Positions 46,461 to 55,300 of a stretch of 64,000 bases of DNA are shown here, piece by piece (position 1 is the first letter of the stretch; each line of letters starts with the position of its first letter). The notes under the pieces are model-generated. The model was not told the origin of the DNA. It saw nothing but the letters and a program-made list of their open reading frames with translations, and did not search any database. Origin of the DNA: Alphaproteobacteria bacterium (GTDB lineage Bacteria > Pseudomonadota > Alphaproteobacteria > Sphingomonadales > Emcibacteraceae); the NCBI GenBank assembly GCA_030428615.1, contig JAUIDN010000001.1, forward strand, positions 248,001-312,000, written 5' to 3'. A program made the translations under genes and the position numbers.

Positions 46461-47518
46461 TTTGGAAGCTCCGCACACAACGCTGTCCAGTCTTCAAGTT
46501 CAGCTTGGCCGGGTTTTCTTTCGCCAAACATGGTCAGTATCTGCCTTCCGTCAGCATCGAACAATTCAAGCGACGTGACAATGCCGTCACGCGTCGGTTT
46601 GCGCACGACCCACGCTTTGTCGATCTGATCTTCCCGAACATGCAGATCAAAACGCGGGTCAAGTATGTTCAACCATCCCCCCATTTCAATAACCCGGTCG
46701 ATCGGACCGGTGTGAATTTGGATGCACCCTCTGCTACCCACAAAAACCATGATTGAAAGATCCGTTTCCGATGCCTTTTCAAGCGCATACCGAAATGCAG
46801 AAGGCGATACTTCAAAAGCGAGGTCCTCACCAACAAGACGAAGGGCCTGTTGGCGGGAAACACCAAAATCACGCAGAATTTCAATAAAGTCATGAGTATC
46901 CTGAAGAGCCAGCCAATGCTGACGCATACGATCAACTTCGATTTTGTCATCGGATGCTTCAGCGGGCAATGGCGCATGCGGTGTTGTGGTGATTTCATCA
47001 TACTGATTTTCCGCCCTGAACTGCTCCACGAGCTGGTCATAAGCGTCATGATCACTTTCTTCGCGCATATAGACCTTGTGAACGGAGGTCCCGGACAGAT
47101 CAAAGAATTGAAGGCTTTTGCGAATGCCTTTCTTCGTTTCTTCCTGAACAGCAAAACCAAAGTGCCAGTGGCTGAAGAAAATACGTAGGTCAATATCCCT
47201 GTTTACAACAATGGCACTGCCGGGATTCACCGACACAGCGCCAAACTTACCCACTTTTTCATGTACGGCATCATCATTGCGCGTTATGCACAATATTTCG
47301 CCAAGCTTCGGCAGACGCTTCAGTATTTTGCCCCATTCGGGCTTAAGCCGGATGGCCGTTTCACCAATGCCGGTCGCGACCAGTTCTGCTTCGCTAACAT
47401 CAAGTGCTTCCGCCGCGTTGCGGATGCGCACATTTTGGTTTTCTGATTTAAAAGCAGACCATCTGTCTTTCAAGTCTACCATATATTGATTTTCATTTTG
47501 TACTGCTGCCGTTGTCAT
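46457..47518 (-). CDS. hmuS: Hemin-degrading factor HmuS
   Basis: Cytosolic heme-handling protein, described as a heme chaperone or degrading enzyme, that releases iron after uptake. The 353 residues show the typical internal duplication. The first half has LKDRWSAFKSENQNVRIRNAA and MCITRND-like ILCITRNDDAVHEKVG, and the second half mirrors it (MRQHWLALQDTHDFIEILRDFGVSRQQALRLV; FVGSRGCIQIHTGPI). A strong AGGAG site precedes ATG 47518. It lies second after hemP, with a 123-bp gap that carries direct repeats. Confidence 0.93.
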   Translation of the reverse strand: MTTAAVQNENQYMVDLKDRWSAFKSENQNVRIRNAAEALDVSEAELVATGIGETAIRLKPEWGKILKRLPKLGEILCITRNDDAVHEKVGKFGAVSVNPGSAIVVNRDIDLRIFFSHWHFGFAVQEETKKGIRKSLQFFDLSGTSVHKVYMREESDHDAYDQLVEQFRAENQYDEITTTPHAPLPAEASDDKIEVDRMRQHWLALQDTHDFIEILRDFGVSRQQALRLVGEDLAFEVSPSAFRYALEKASETDLSIMVFVGSRGCIQIHTGPIDRVIEMGGWLNILDPRFDLHVREDQIDKAWVVRKPTRDGIVTSLELFDADGRQILTMFGERKPGQAELEDWTALCAELPK

Positions 47519-47544
47519 AAAGATCTCCTGTATTAAAATAAATA

Positions 47545-47631
47545 TGAGGATCAGAACTTTTGTCGGCTGGCTGGCGTTAGCGTTATCTTATCTATCGTTA
47601 TTCGCGCTGGCTGGCGTAACAGTTGCCTGAA
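47545..47631 (+). other. 28-codon antisense ORF with hydrophobic product
   Basis: ATG 47545 opens a 28-codon frame on the plus strand in the hemP-hmuS gap, ending at TGA 47631. The product is a single hydrophobic helix (MRIRTFVGWLALALSYLSLF and eight more residues). There is no good ribosome site, and the frame covers both 12-bp repeats, so the hydrophobic coding may just reflect the repeat. I list it as a possible membrane microprotein only. Confidence 0.15.
47567..47618. repeat. Direct repeat GCTGGCTGGCGT x2 between hemP and hmuS
   Basis: The 12-mer GCTGGCTGGCGT occurs at 47567-47578 and 47607-47618, 40 bp apart (about four helical turns). A related GGCTGGCTTGGC lies in the heme receptor leader near 50040. 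In-phase spacing suggests a protein-binding site for a second, internal control point ahead of hmuS. There is no proof. Confidence 0.35.
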
Positions 47632-47641
47632 TTTTTAATTA

Positions 47642-47827
47642 CTACTTGGTTAAAATGAGCTTATCCTGCGATGTTCTCCTTAATCTGTATTCCACATCAC
47701 CGTGAAGGATAATAATTTCATCTCTACCTTGAAGAAGGTTTTCACTTTTAAGAAATTTACCGGATTTCAATCTGCTTTCCGGTTTCATTTCCTGTGGATC
47801 ATTGTCTTGTGTCATTGCTAAACTCAT
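47642..47827 (-). CDS. hemP: Hemin uptake protein HemP
   Basis: Small protein of the HemP/HmuP family found in heme-uptake operons; in rhizobia and Bradyrhizobium the homologue HmuP acts as a co-activator of the heme receptor gene. The 61-residue product ends with the conserved core LLQGRDEIIILHGDVEYRLR followed by RTSQDKLILTK. The in-frame second ATG (47815) may be the real start, as the spacing to AAGGA is better. It lies 17 bp after the receptor stop. Confidence 0.88.
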   Translation of the reverse strand: MSLAMTQDNDPQEMKPESRLKSGKFLKSENLLQGRDEIIILHGDVEYRLRRTSQDKLILTK

Positions 47828-47843
47828 TCCTTAATCCTAAGTG

Positions 47844-49940
47844 TTAAAACTGATGTGAAACATTAAACCTGAAACTACGCCCCGGCTGGCGAATGACGGT
47901 CGGGTGAACTGAATAATCTTCATCCAATATGTTATCAATCGCGAAACTGAAGACCGTATTTTCAAAAACACCGTCATCGGGCGACCAGTTGGAAAACAAA
48001 TCAACCGTTTGATATCCCTCAGTCGTTACGCTGTCTTCGGGCACATCATTTTGTGCCGCGGTAATTGTCATCCTTGCACCAATCTGAAAACCATATTCAG
48101 GCATTTTTCCCGTTATGCGAATGGTCATACTGTCGGGCGCCACAGATGATAGTCCCTCATCAGTCAAAGGGTTTTTACCACTTGCTGTAAAGCCACTGAC
48201 ACTTGCAGACAAAAATGAGTTTTCATAGCGAATTTCGCCTTCAAACCCGTCAATTGCAGCCTGTGAATTGACATTTTGGGTTGTCCCGTAAAAGGTCATC
48301 GGCCCTGCCGGCGGGATGAACATTGGCGGTTTGGTCGGGTCTACATACATCACCACGGTATCAACGAAATTTTCAACATCCGTTTTGAAATAATTGGCGC
48401 TGATCAGGAAACTATCGCCATCTTCAACAATATCTGTTTGACGAAACCTGATCCCAGCCTCCCAGGATTTTGCCTGCTCGGGCTCCAATAACGGAGTTGG
48501 CGCAAACTCATTGACAACAAATGTACCGGGACCAAACCCGCTCGGTACTGAGAAATGGACACCATCATTATAAAGTTCGGTTAGGGCCGGCGCGCGGAAA
48601 GCTTCCGAATAACTGCCCCATAAATAAATTTGCTCGCTCGGGTTTATGCCAAGTGCAATCCGCGGCGTAACATCGCTTTCTTCTCTCTGCGCAAAAACAC
48701 CGTTTGACGTAAAGTCGAAACTGTCATATCGCACGCCCGGGATGACAGAAACAAGATCATCCATAAGGCTGATTTCCAGCTGAGCATATCCGGCAACGAA
48801 CTGACGCTGCGCATCCGGAAATTCGGGGCGATCCGCACCGTTTCTCGTGCCATCCTGTTTATCCTTGAAATATTCAAAACCGTATGTAAACGCAGCACTC
48901 ACCTGATCAGAAGCAACAATGCGGCTGGTATTATGCAAATCGATACCGTAGGAGCTGAAATTTGAAATGTCCTTGCGATCATCGAATATGCGGTCTTCGG
49001 TCGTTCTTATATCACCATAGTGGATAACCGTTTTAAAGTTTATATAAAGGTTATCGGGATCATTATATGTATAATTACCACGAATATTATATTCTTTGGT
49101 GTCCCTATCCACGACGGTTGTTGATGAAGATACATCATCAGACGCAGTGGGATTTAATCCATTCCCGTTAAAGAAATCTGCATTGATTTCAAAACGTTGG
49201 TGTTCTGTCGGTTCAAACCCAAACTTTGTGTGGCCATTGATAATCCTGTCCTGTGTATCCACGATTGGGTTGCCCGCACCATCAATCAGATCATGATACA
49301 CTTCACGGAAAACAAGATTTGCCAAGACATCCACTTTGTCGGCCTGCCCAAAAACACTACCCGATGCAAAAAAATCTTCGCCATTCGATTGGTATCCAAG
49401 GCTCGTCCGTGCGCCCAAATCCTGCCCCTCGCGAAGCAAATCTTTGGCACCTTTTGTTTCCAGAGACAACACACCACCGATAGCCCCACTGCCATAAAGG
49501 GAAGAAGCCGAACCCCGGATTACTTCAACTCTTTTAACAAGTTGAGGATCAACAAAAAAACGTCCCCTATGCGCCTGATCAAAGTTTTGGCGGGCACCAT
49601 CAATCCTTAAGACCAGTTGCTGGTCGGAGAACCCCCTTATTGAAGGCTCTTCCGCAATCCGGCGGGAGCCCCCCTGAACAGAAATACCAGGCGTTCCCTC
49701 TAGAACATCCTTAAAGGATAGTGGGATAAACCTGTCTATTTCTTCCTGTTCGATAACGGCTACTGCCGTCGGCGTTTTAAAAACACTACGTTCCGTTTTT
49801 GTCGCTGTTACCGTAATAACATCTACATTGGTTTCATTATCTGCCAGTTCTTCTGCAAATGCAGCAGATTGACTAGCGGCAGTCGAAAGCGCCATGACGA
49901 GCGCCAACCCTGAAATACCGTTTAAGTTCTTCACAAGCAT
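47844..49940 (-). CDS. TonB-dependent heme/hemoglobin receptor
   Basis: Outer-membrane beta-barrel for heme import. The 698 residues have a signal peptide (to about residue 29, SAAFA). A TonB box lies at about 40-48 (DVITVTATK). The plug domain includes RRIAEEPSIRGFSDQQLVLRIDGA (cut by normal spacing), VEVIRGSASSLYGSGAIGG, and a 22-strand barrel ending FRFNVSHQF. The heme-receptor FRAP box is present (SEAFRAPALTELY), followed by a His in YNDGVHF, the usual heme ligand region, although the NPNL box is altered (LLEPEQ). GTG 49934 is 7 nt after AGGAG and is probably the real start. It heads the leftward heme operon. Confidence 0.93.
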   Translation of the reverse strand: MLVKNLNGISGLALVMALSTAASQSAAFAEELADNETNVDVITVTATKTERSVFKTPTAVAVIEQEEIDRFIPLSFKDVLEGTPGISVQGGSRRIAEEPSIRGFSDQQLVLRIDGARQNFDQAHRGRFFVDPQLVKRVEVIRGSASSLYGSGAIGGVLSLETKGAKDLLREGQDLGARTSLGYQSNGEDFFASGSVFGQADKVDVLANLVFREVYHDLIDGAGNPIVDTQDRIINGHTKFGFEPTEHQRFEINADFFNGNGLNPTASDDVSSSTTVVDRDTKEYNIRGNYTYNDPDNLYINFKTVIHYGDIRTTEDRIFDDRKDISNFSSYGIDLHNTSRIVASDQVSAAFTYGFEYFKDKQDGTRNGADRPEFPDAQRQFVAGYAQLEISLMDDLVSVIPGVRYDSFDFTSNGVFAQREESDVTPRIALGINPSEQIYLWGSYSEAFRAPALTELYNDGVHFSVPSGFGPGTFVVNEFAPTPLLEPEQAKSWEAGIRFRQTDIVEDGDSFLISANYFKTDVENFVDTVVMYVDPTKPPMFIPPAGPMTFYGTTQNVNSQAAIDGFEGEIRYENSFLSASVSGFTASGKNPLTDEGLSSVAPDSMTIRITGKMPEYGFQIGARMTITAAQNDVPEDSVTTEGYQTVDLFSNWSPDDGVFENTVFSFAIDNILDEDYSVHPTVIRQPGRSFRFNVSHQF

Positions 49941-50038
49941 ACTCCTAAATTACCCTGTACAAGGGAGTTTACGCTTGGCTTGCTTGTCTGAATCAGAGAG
50001 GAAAATGGGTGGCACCCAATCCTGCCCCAAGCAGACAT
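49931..50038 (-). CDS. Possible 35-residue leader ORF coupled to the heme receptor
   Basis: On the minus strand ATG 50038 opens a 35-codon frame. Its TGA (49933-49931) overlaps the GTG at 49934, the best-placed start of the receptor, giving a GTGA junction. The peptide begins MSAWGRIGCHPFSS and has a Cys-His pair. No clear ribosome site precedes it. The exact overlap with the next start suggests translational coupling or a leader-peptide control, but chance is possible in a region this short. Confidence 0.3.
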   Translation of the reverse strand: MSAWGRIGCHPFSSLIQTSKPSVNSLVQGNLGVCL

Positions 50039-50097
50039 CGGCTGGCTTGGCAGTTTGATTAAATTTTACGAATCAACGTATGTTTATTATTAATGAA

Positions 50098-50140
50098 AAT
50101 AATTCTTAATAGCAATTATTATTAATAATAATTCTTAATA
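50098..50140. promoter_or_regulatory. Fur/Irr-like operator: 20-bp palindrome flanked by direct repeats
   Basis: A perfect 20-bp palindrome, AATTATTATTAATAATAATT (50114-50133), lies between two perfect copies of AATAATTCTTAATA (50098-50111 and 50127-50140; the second overlaps the palindrome). NATWAT-type repeats like these make up Fur boxes, and alphaproteobacterial Irr/Fur sites are similarly AT-rich. It is about 160-190 bp upstream of the heme receptor. Iron repression of the whole heme operon is the simple reading. The regulator cannot be decided from the sequence. Confidence 0.55.
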
Positions 50141-50231
50141 TCATATATAATGACGATACCATGCGGGAAAAGTCGCACTTATATCCCTGCCCGGTACGGG
50201 CATAGATTATTTGATAAGCTGTTCTGTAAAT

Positions 50232-51239
50232 TTACTTCCAGACATCCAGGAGTTTTTGATTTCTCTGCTCGTCTTCACTATCCCAAGTGGCTTTTCCTTT
50301 GCCATCCTTAAAATATTTAATCGCCGCTTTATGATAGGGAAAAGTTTGGGCGGGGTGCACAAAATCTTCTACTTTTGACGGGGCAATGCCGGGGAATTCT
50401 TTTTGCATTTCCGGCCATTTGGCGTGCAGGGCATCAAGAATATCCACCACTGTTTCATCTTCCAGGTTTTCCGGCACCATCAAAAATATTTCCATGGCAA
50501 ATATTGTTTTATCGGTTTCTGCCACCGGATATTCAGCGGCCTTTACCGGATAAGTCGTAAATCCCGGTGCCGTGCTGCTGACAAATTGTTTATTTTCGTC
50601 TGTTTGTTTAAGATCCAGAACACGTATACCAACATTGGCATCCGCCTGTCTTACAACGCCCATCCGGAGGCTGCCGGGTGTAGCGTCAGCATTTCCTTCA
50701 ACCAATGCTTCCATGCCTTCAGCAACGCCGGATACATATATAATTTCAACATCGTCCTCGCCCATTCCGGCCGCTTCAAGCATCGCCCCTGCCATCAGAT
50801 TTATGGCGGTCGCAGCAGTGACTTTCAATACGACCTTCCGGCCCTTTAAATCGCTTACGGTTCTGATATCTGAATCCTCGCGGGTCATAAATGCAAACGG
50901 CATCGTCCAAAGCCGTGCGACGGCCCGAATATTGGGATTGGCATCACGACCAATACCTGCATACGCCGTTCCGCCATCAACCATCGACGTAAGCCCTAAA
51001 TCAAGTTCAGAGTTATTTACAAGAGGAATGAATACGCTCGGCCCGATATAAGGCTGCGCTGTTACCCTTATTCTTAATTCTTTTTGTAAATGCTTGGCAA
51101 GGACGGTTCCAAACATATGCATGGAACTTCCGGTAAAGCCAGTTCCTATGGCCAGTTGTTTTCTTGCAGCATCGGCATTTGATCCCAGACTTAGAAAAGA
51201 AATAACCGCTATTAAAGCAATTTTCACGTTATTCGACAT
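50232..51239 (-). CDS. TAXI-family solute-binding protein (TRAP type), orphan
   Basis: Periplasmic binding protein of the TAXI family, which normally feeds a fused DctQM membrane protein and takes up carboxylates or amino acids. I start at ATG 51239 (MSNNVKIALIAVISFLSLG); the signal ends NADA. The 335 residues include KQLAIGTGFTGSSMHMFGTVLA, IGPSVFIPLVNNSELDLGL, the KVVLKVTAATAINLM strand, and AAGMGEDDVEIIYVSGVAEGMEALVEG (broken by normal spacing). No TRAP permease gene is adjacent, so it must use one encoded elsewhere or act alone. It follows the FAH-family gene by 65 bp in the same direction. Confidence 0.88.
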   Translation of the reverse strand: MSNNVKIALIAVISFLSLGSNADAARKQLAIGTGFTGSSMHMFGTVLAKHLQKELRIRVTAQPYIGPSVFIPLVNNSELDLGLTSMVDGGTAYAGIGRDANPNIRAVARLWTMPFAFMTREDSDIRTVSDLKGRKVVLKVTAATAINLMAGAMLEAAGMGEDDVEIIYVSGVAEGMEALVEGNADATPGSLRMGVVRQADANVGIRVLDLKQTDENKQFVSSTAPGFTTYPVKAAEYPVAETDKTIFAMEIFLMVPENLEDETVVDILDALHAKWPEMQKEFPGIAPSKVEDFVHPAQTFPYHKAAIKYFKDGKGKATWDSEDEQRNQKLLDVWK

Positions 51240-51304
51240 AAAGCTGATAATTCTGTGTGGCAATTTTGGTTTCCTCTTACAACGTCATCAATAAATTAAC
51301 ATGG

Positions 51305-52294
51305 TCAATCGCTCGGCGGTGTATATTCCACAACCTTCTGATCAATTTTACCAAAAATAGAGTTGTTTTGCCCATCAAATATCTCAATTTCTATTCTGTC
51401 ACCGAATTTCATAAATGGTGTAGTTGGCTTCCCGTCCCGTACTATTTCCAGACACCTTACCTCGGAGAGGCAGCTTGACCCATCTTTTGAACCCTCATTT
51501 GCTACGGTACCCGACCCGATAACCGTCCCCGCCATCAGGTGTCTTGATTTAGCAGCGTGGGAGATTAGCTGGCAAAAGTTAAAAGTCATATCAACGCCCG
51601 CGTTCGGGGAGCCAATTTTTTTGTCGTTTAGCGTGCTATGAATAGGCAGCGAAAGCTTGCAGCCATCCCACTCATCCCCCAGTTCATCCGGTGTAACGAA
51701 TACGGGGGCAAAAGACGTCCAGGGTTTTGTCTGATAAAAGCCAAACTGTTTTGATATTTCCTGTGGGACGAGGTTCCTCAACGTCACATCATTCAGGAAA
51801 GAAACCAGTTTGATATGTTTTTTTGCCCCTTCAACCGACGTACCGGCGGGAACATCATCAGTGATGATCGCTATTTCAGCTTCAAAATCAATCCCCCAAT
51901 CTTCATTTTCAAATGGCAGATCATCGTTTGGCCCCAGAAAAGCGTCGGATGCCCCCATATACATCAACGGATCAGTCCAGAAATTATCCGGCACAACGGC
52001 ATTGCGTGTTTTGCGAACCAATTCCACATGCGTCACATATGCACTACCATCCGCCCAGTGATATGCGCGGGGAAGCGGGGCGTCACATTCTTTTGCATCA
52101 AACGGTAACGACGACACTTTCTCATCATTTAAATCGTTATAGAGTTTTTCCAGTTTGCTCTTGTTTACTGCCCAGTTATCAAGCGCTGCCTGCATCGTTG
52201 GCGCCACACTTTCAGCACTGACATACCGATTAAGGTCTTTTGAGACAACTATTAATTTTCCGTCCCGGCCAAATTTTAATGATGCGAGCTTCAT
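51305..52294 (-). CDS. Fumarylacetoacetate hydrolase (FAH) family protein
   Basis: C-C bond hydrolase or decarboxylase of aromatic or keto-acid catabolism. The 329 residues have an N-terminal domain (MKLASLKFGRDGKLIVVSKD) and the catalytic FAH domain from about residue 75. The metal-binding acid cluster is in DWGIDFEAEIAIITDD, and further signatures are LRNLVPQEISKQFGFYQTKPW-like and LMAGTVIGSGTVANEG. The KPWTSFAP and GSGTV stretches match the two-domain fumarylacetoacetase-like group that hydrolyses 4-fumarylacetoacetate or maleylpyruvate. Paired with the TAXI gene, it suggests use of an imported carboxylic acid. Confidence 0.87.
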   Translation of the reverse strand: MKLASLKFGRDGKLIVVSKDLNRYVSAESVAPTMQAALDNWAVNKSKLEKLYNDLNDEKVSSLPFDAKECDAPLPRAYHWADGSAYVTHVELVRKTRNAVVPDNFWTDPLMYMGASDAFLGPNDDLPFENEDWGIDFEAEIAIITDDVPAGTSVEGAKKHIKLVSFLNDVTLRNLVPQEISKQFGFYQTKPWTSFAPVFVTPDELGDEWDGCKLSLPIHSTLNDKKIGSPNAGVDMTFNFCQLISHAAKSRHLMAGTVIGSGTVANEGSKDGSSCLSEVRCLEIVRDGKPTTPFMKFGDRIEIEIFDGQNNSIFGKIDQKVVEYTPPSD

Positions 52295-52340
52295 TTATTC
52301 TGAATTCCCTTTAATATTAATTTATCAATTTAACCAAATC

Positions 52341-55300
52341 TTAGAAACGGGCTCTCAAATTCATGTTGGCAGAATGACCAAGATATTGATCACGCCACTC
52401 CGCATCATACCTGATCGTAAAGGCAAAATAATTCGACGTGAAGTAGACCCCCAGCCCAGCCTGGAAATTATTCTTATCAATGGGATCACCAAATACGGTG
52501 AAATAATTATTCTGCCCTTCAAAACTTGTGGAGATTTCAATAGGATCATCATTCAGATGTTGTGACCAGCCCCCCTGAAGCGCAATTCGCATAACGCTAT
52601 CGACCAGATTACCCGTTTTGAATTCGGTTTTGTGGGCGATCTCAAGCTTAAGGTCGGTGGAAAGAAAATTCCTATTATAGTCATCAACACTCAGATTAAA
52701 ACCGGCACCGCCATCGACCTCCGTATACGAATTCTGATGAACATTGTTGTAATTTACACCTGCAGTAGGCGTAATGGACAAAGCGCCAAGATCAAATTCA
52801 TACCCCGCTTTTATGACGCCGGAATACTGGAGCCCATTCCAGTCGGCCGTGGCAAAACGATCCAGTTCACCCAGCACAAGCTCTTTCTCACTTGAAAAAT
52901 CGAGATATCCTATTGACGCCTGATTTTCGAGGAAGAAATTATCTAACCAGAAAGCGCTGTAAAGTCCCAACTGTGTATTCTGAACCGCTAATCTATCTTT
53001 ACCGGATTCCTTAAATTTAACGTCAGATATATTATAGGACAGGTTAACACCTATAACACCACGATCACTTAAGGCAAATTCGTACCCAGCTGCCAGTCCA
53101 AAATTAAAGACGTCTGCACCACGTTCATTTATTCCGTCCTTCTGGTCATAAATACCTGCAAATTCCTGGATCCAAACACCGTTTCGCACCCTTGATGGCG
53201 GTACGGTTTTAATCATATGGCGGAGCCCATCTAACTGTGCGGACACAGCACTGACGGAGAGATCATTGGTATTTTGAATCGCTTGCAAGCTCGCTTGTGA
53301 GAGACTTAAGGGTAATATTTCTTTATAAAACAGATTGAAGTCTTCCGCTGTTTCAATAGAACCAAGATGTTCGGCCATGTCAGCATCATTTGCAAAAGCA
53401 CCTATCGACGCTTCATAAATTGCGGAAAATGTCTCGGACAGCCCTAATTCTTCACTGGTTCTTCTGCGAACAGTAAGATCAATAGTATTTGCCGTAAGTT
53501 CAGTCGATAGGTCATACACGTAGGAATTATTGCCCAAATTCTGGATATTACTGTCTGCGTCTATTATTAAGTTGCTGGCCGTAACAATATTAAACGTTTC
53601 TTCTTTATCCACAACGGCTCCCACCTGGATACTAAGTGTGCTGCCGGTAGAAAAACTAACTGTATTGGAAGCATTTATGCCGCCCGTAAATCCATTCAGA
53701 CTGTTTACGTTCAAATTTATGACTGATTGGTCGTTAATTGTTAAATTATTTACGTCCAATCCCAGGTCCGTATTAACCGTGAGTGCCGATTGATCATTTA
53801 TGGTAACATCTAATTGGCCGTTGGGAGAATAAATCCCTCCACCGAGTACACTATCCCCGCTCATCGCAAGCGTAGAACTTCCATTACCCAAGAAAATAGT
53901 ACCATCTATCACCGAGTCCGTGCCCCCTTGCAAGGTAATCACATTATTACCACTTCCTAAATAGATATCTCCCTGAATTTCATCGCTGTTTAAGAATGTA
54001 ATACCGGTAGTGTTATTTGATAAATCTACAGCTGTTGCTGTTCCTCCTGGACCCGCCAATACGCGGAAAGTTCCCGTATTAATAAATTCGTCAAGCGTTC
54101 CTGAATTATCCACAAGACCATACGCATTTGCATTTTCACCGTCCGCATTCACTAAGAAAAGTCCGTTATTTTCAAAACGGGTTAGCCCACCCCCCTGATC
54201 AACTAATACGCCGTATGCGTCCCCGCCAGTACCCGTAAAATTGTCATCAATATCGACGGCAGCCGATACTATTACATTAATATTACCGTTATTTACAAAC
54301 TCCGGAACTGTTGCATTTGCACCAATATGCAGCAGTGTCGCATCGGCATCGTTCGATCGAGCACTCATGGCGCCCCAAAGGCCATTGTAAATCCCAAAAT
54401 CCAGGGTTGTGGAATAAGTAGTGCCGCCATTTTCAGCACCTGTGATAAATATTGTGGTCACATCCTGACCGCCATTCGTCCCCTCCGCTTTTATGGTTCT
54501 CTGGTTTAATATAGAATAATCACCATAAAAAGAATCCGTGTTACCAATCGTAATGTCTTTCCATCCGGTATTGACTAATTTTTCAGGGGTGACAAATATC
54601 GCGTATCCACCACCAACCGCACTAATCGAACTCTGACCAAAAGAAATACCGGTTACCGAATCACCTTCGGCTATCTGAACGACATCACCGTCACTGTTGG
54701 TCATGACGATGTCGTTGGCCAACCCACCCGTCAGGTCGCCACTGACCCTGACCGACGCAAGGCCGGCAACCGCCGGCACCTCCTGAAAACTACTATTGCG
54801 AGTTATCGGCGTCCCCGTTGCAATTTCACCAATATTTCTGATCATCCCATCAACGTCTGCACCAAGATAGATACCATGATTACCTAGTCCGCCAGCAATA
54901 ATAGCGTCATTGACTTCGATATTTCCGGTGAGGTTGCCAAGAATTTCAATCCCATTACTATTATCACCGGTAACATTGACCGTATCCACAACGATATTTC
55001 CAACCATTTCTGTTTGTAGTGATAATGCCGCGGAATTATTACCATAAACAACTAGTCCAGCGGTCGCGTCTCCCGTTATATCCCCCTGGTAGGTCCCCGC
55101 TCCATCAATTAATATGTCGAAATTGTTGCTGCCATAGTCAGAATCCTGGCTAGTATTTCCAATTCGAATAATCCCTGAAGCAGTGTAGTCAGACGTCCGT
55201 GTCATCCCGTTTTCAGTAGTAATATGAAGACCAACCAAATTGTCATCATTTTCCGTAATTCTGATTTCACCATTGTTTGTTATGTTGTTATCACTATCCA

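Noticed and set aside
46669-47193. 174-codon open frame on the same strand but another frame of hmuS
   Set aside because: HmuS motifs are continuous in the main frame; this is a frame shadow with no family features.
50572-51051. 159-codon open frame antisense to the TAXI gene
   Set aside because: Shadow of a conserved binding-protein gene, low-complexity Ser/Thr/Pro product.
53600-55300. Repetitive composition that might hint at a CRISPR or tandem-repeat array
   Set aside because: The repeats are degenerate protein-level units of the autotransporter passenger; there are no constant direct repeats with spacers.
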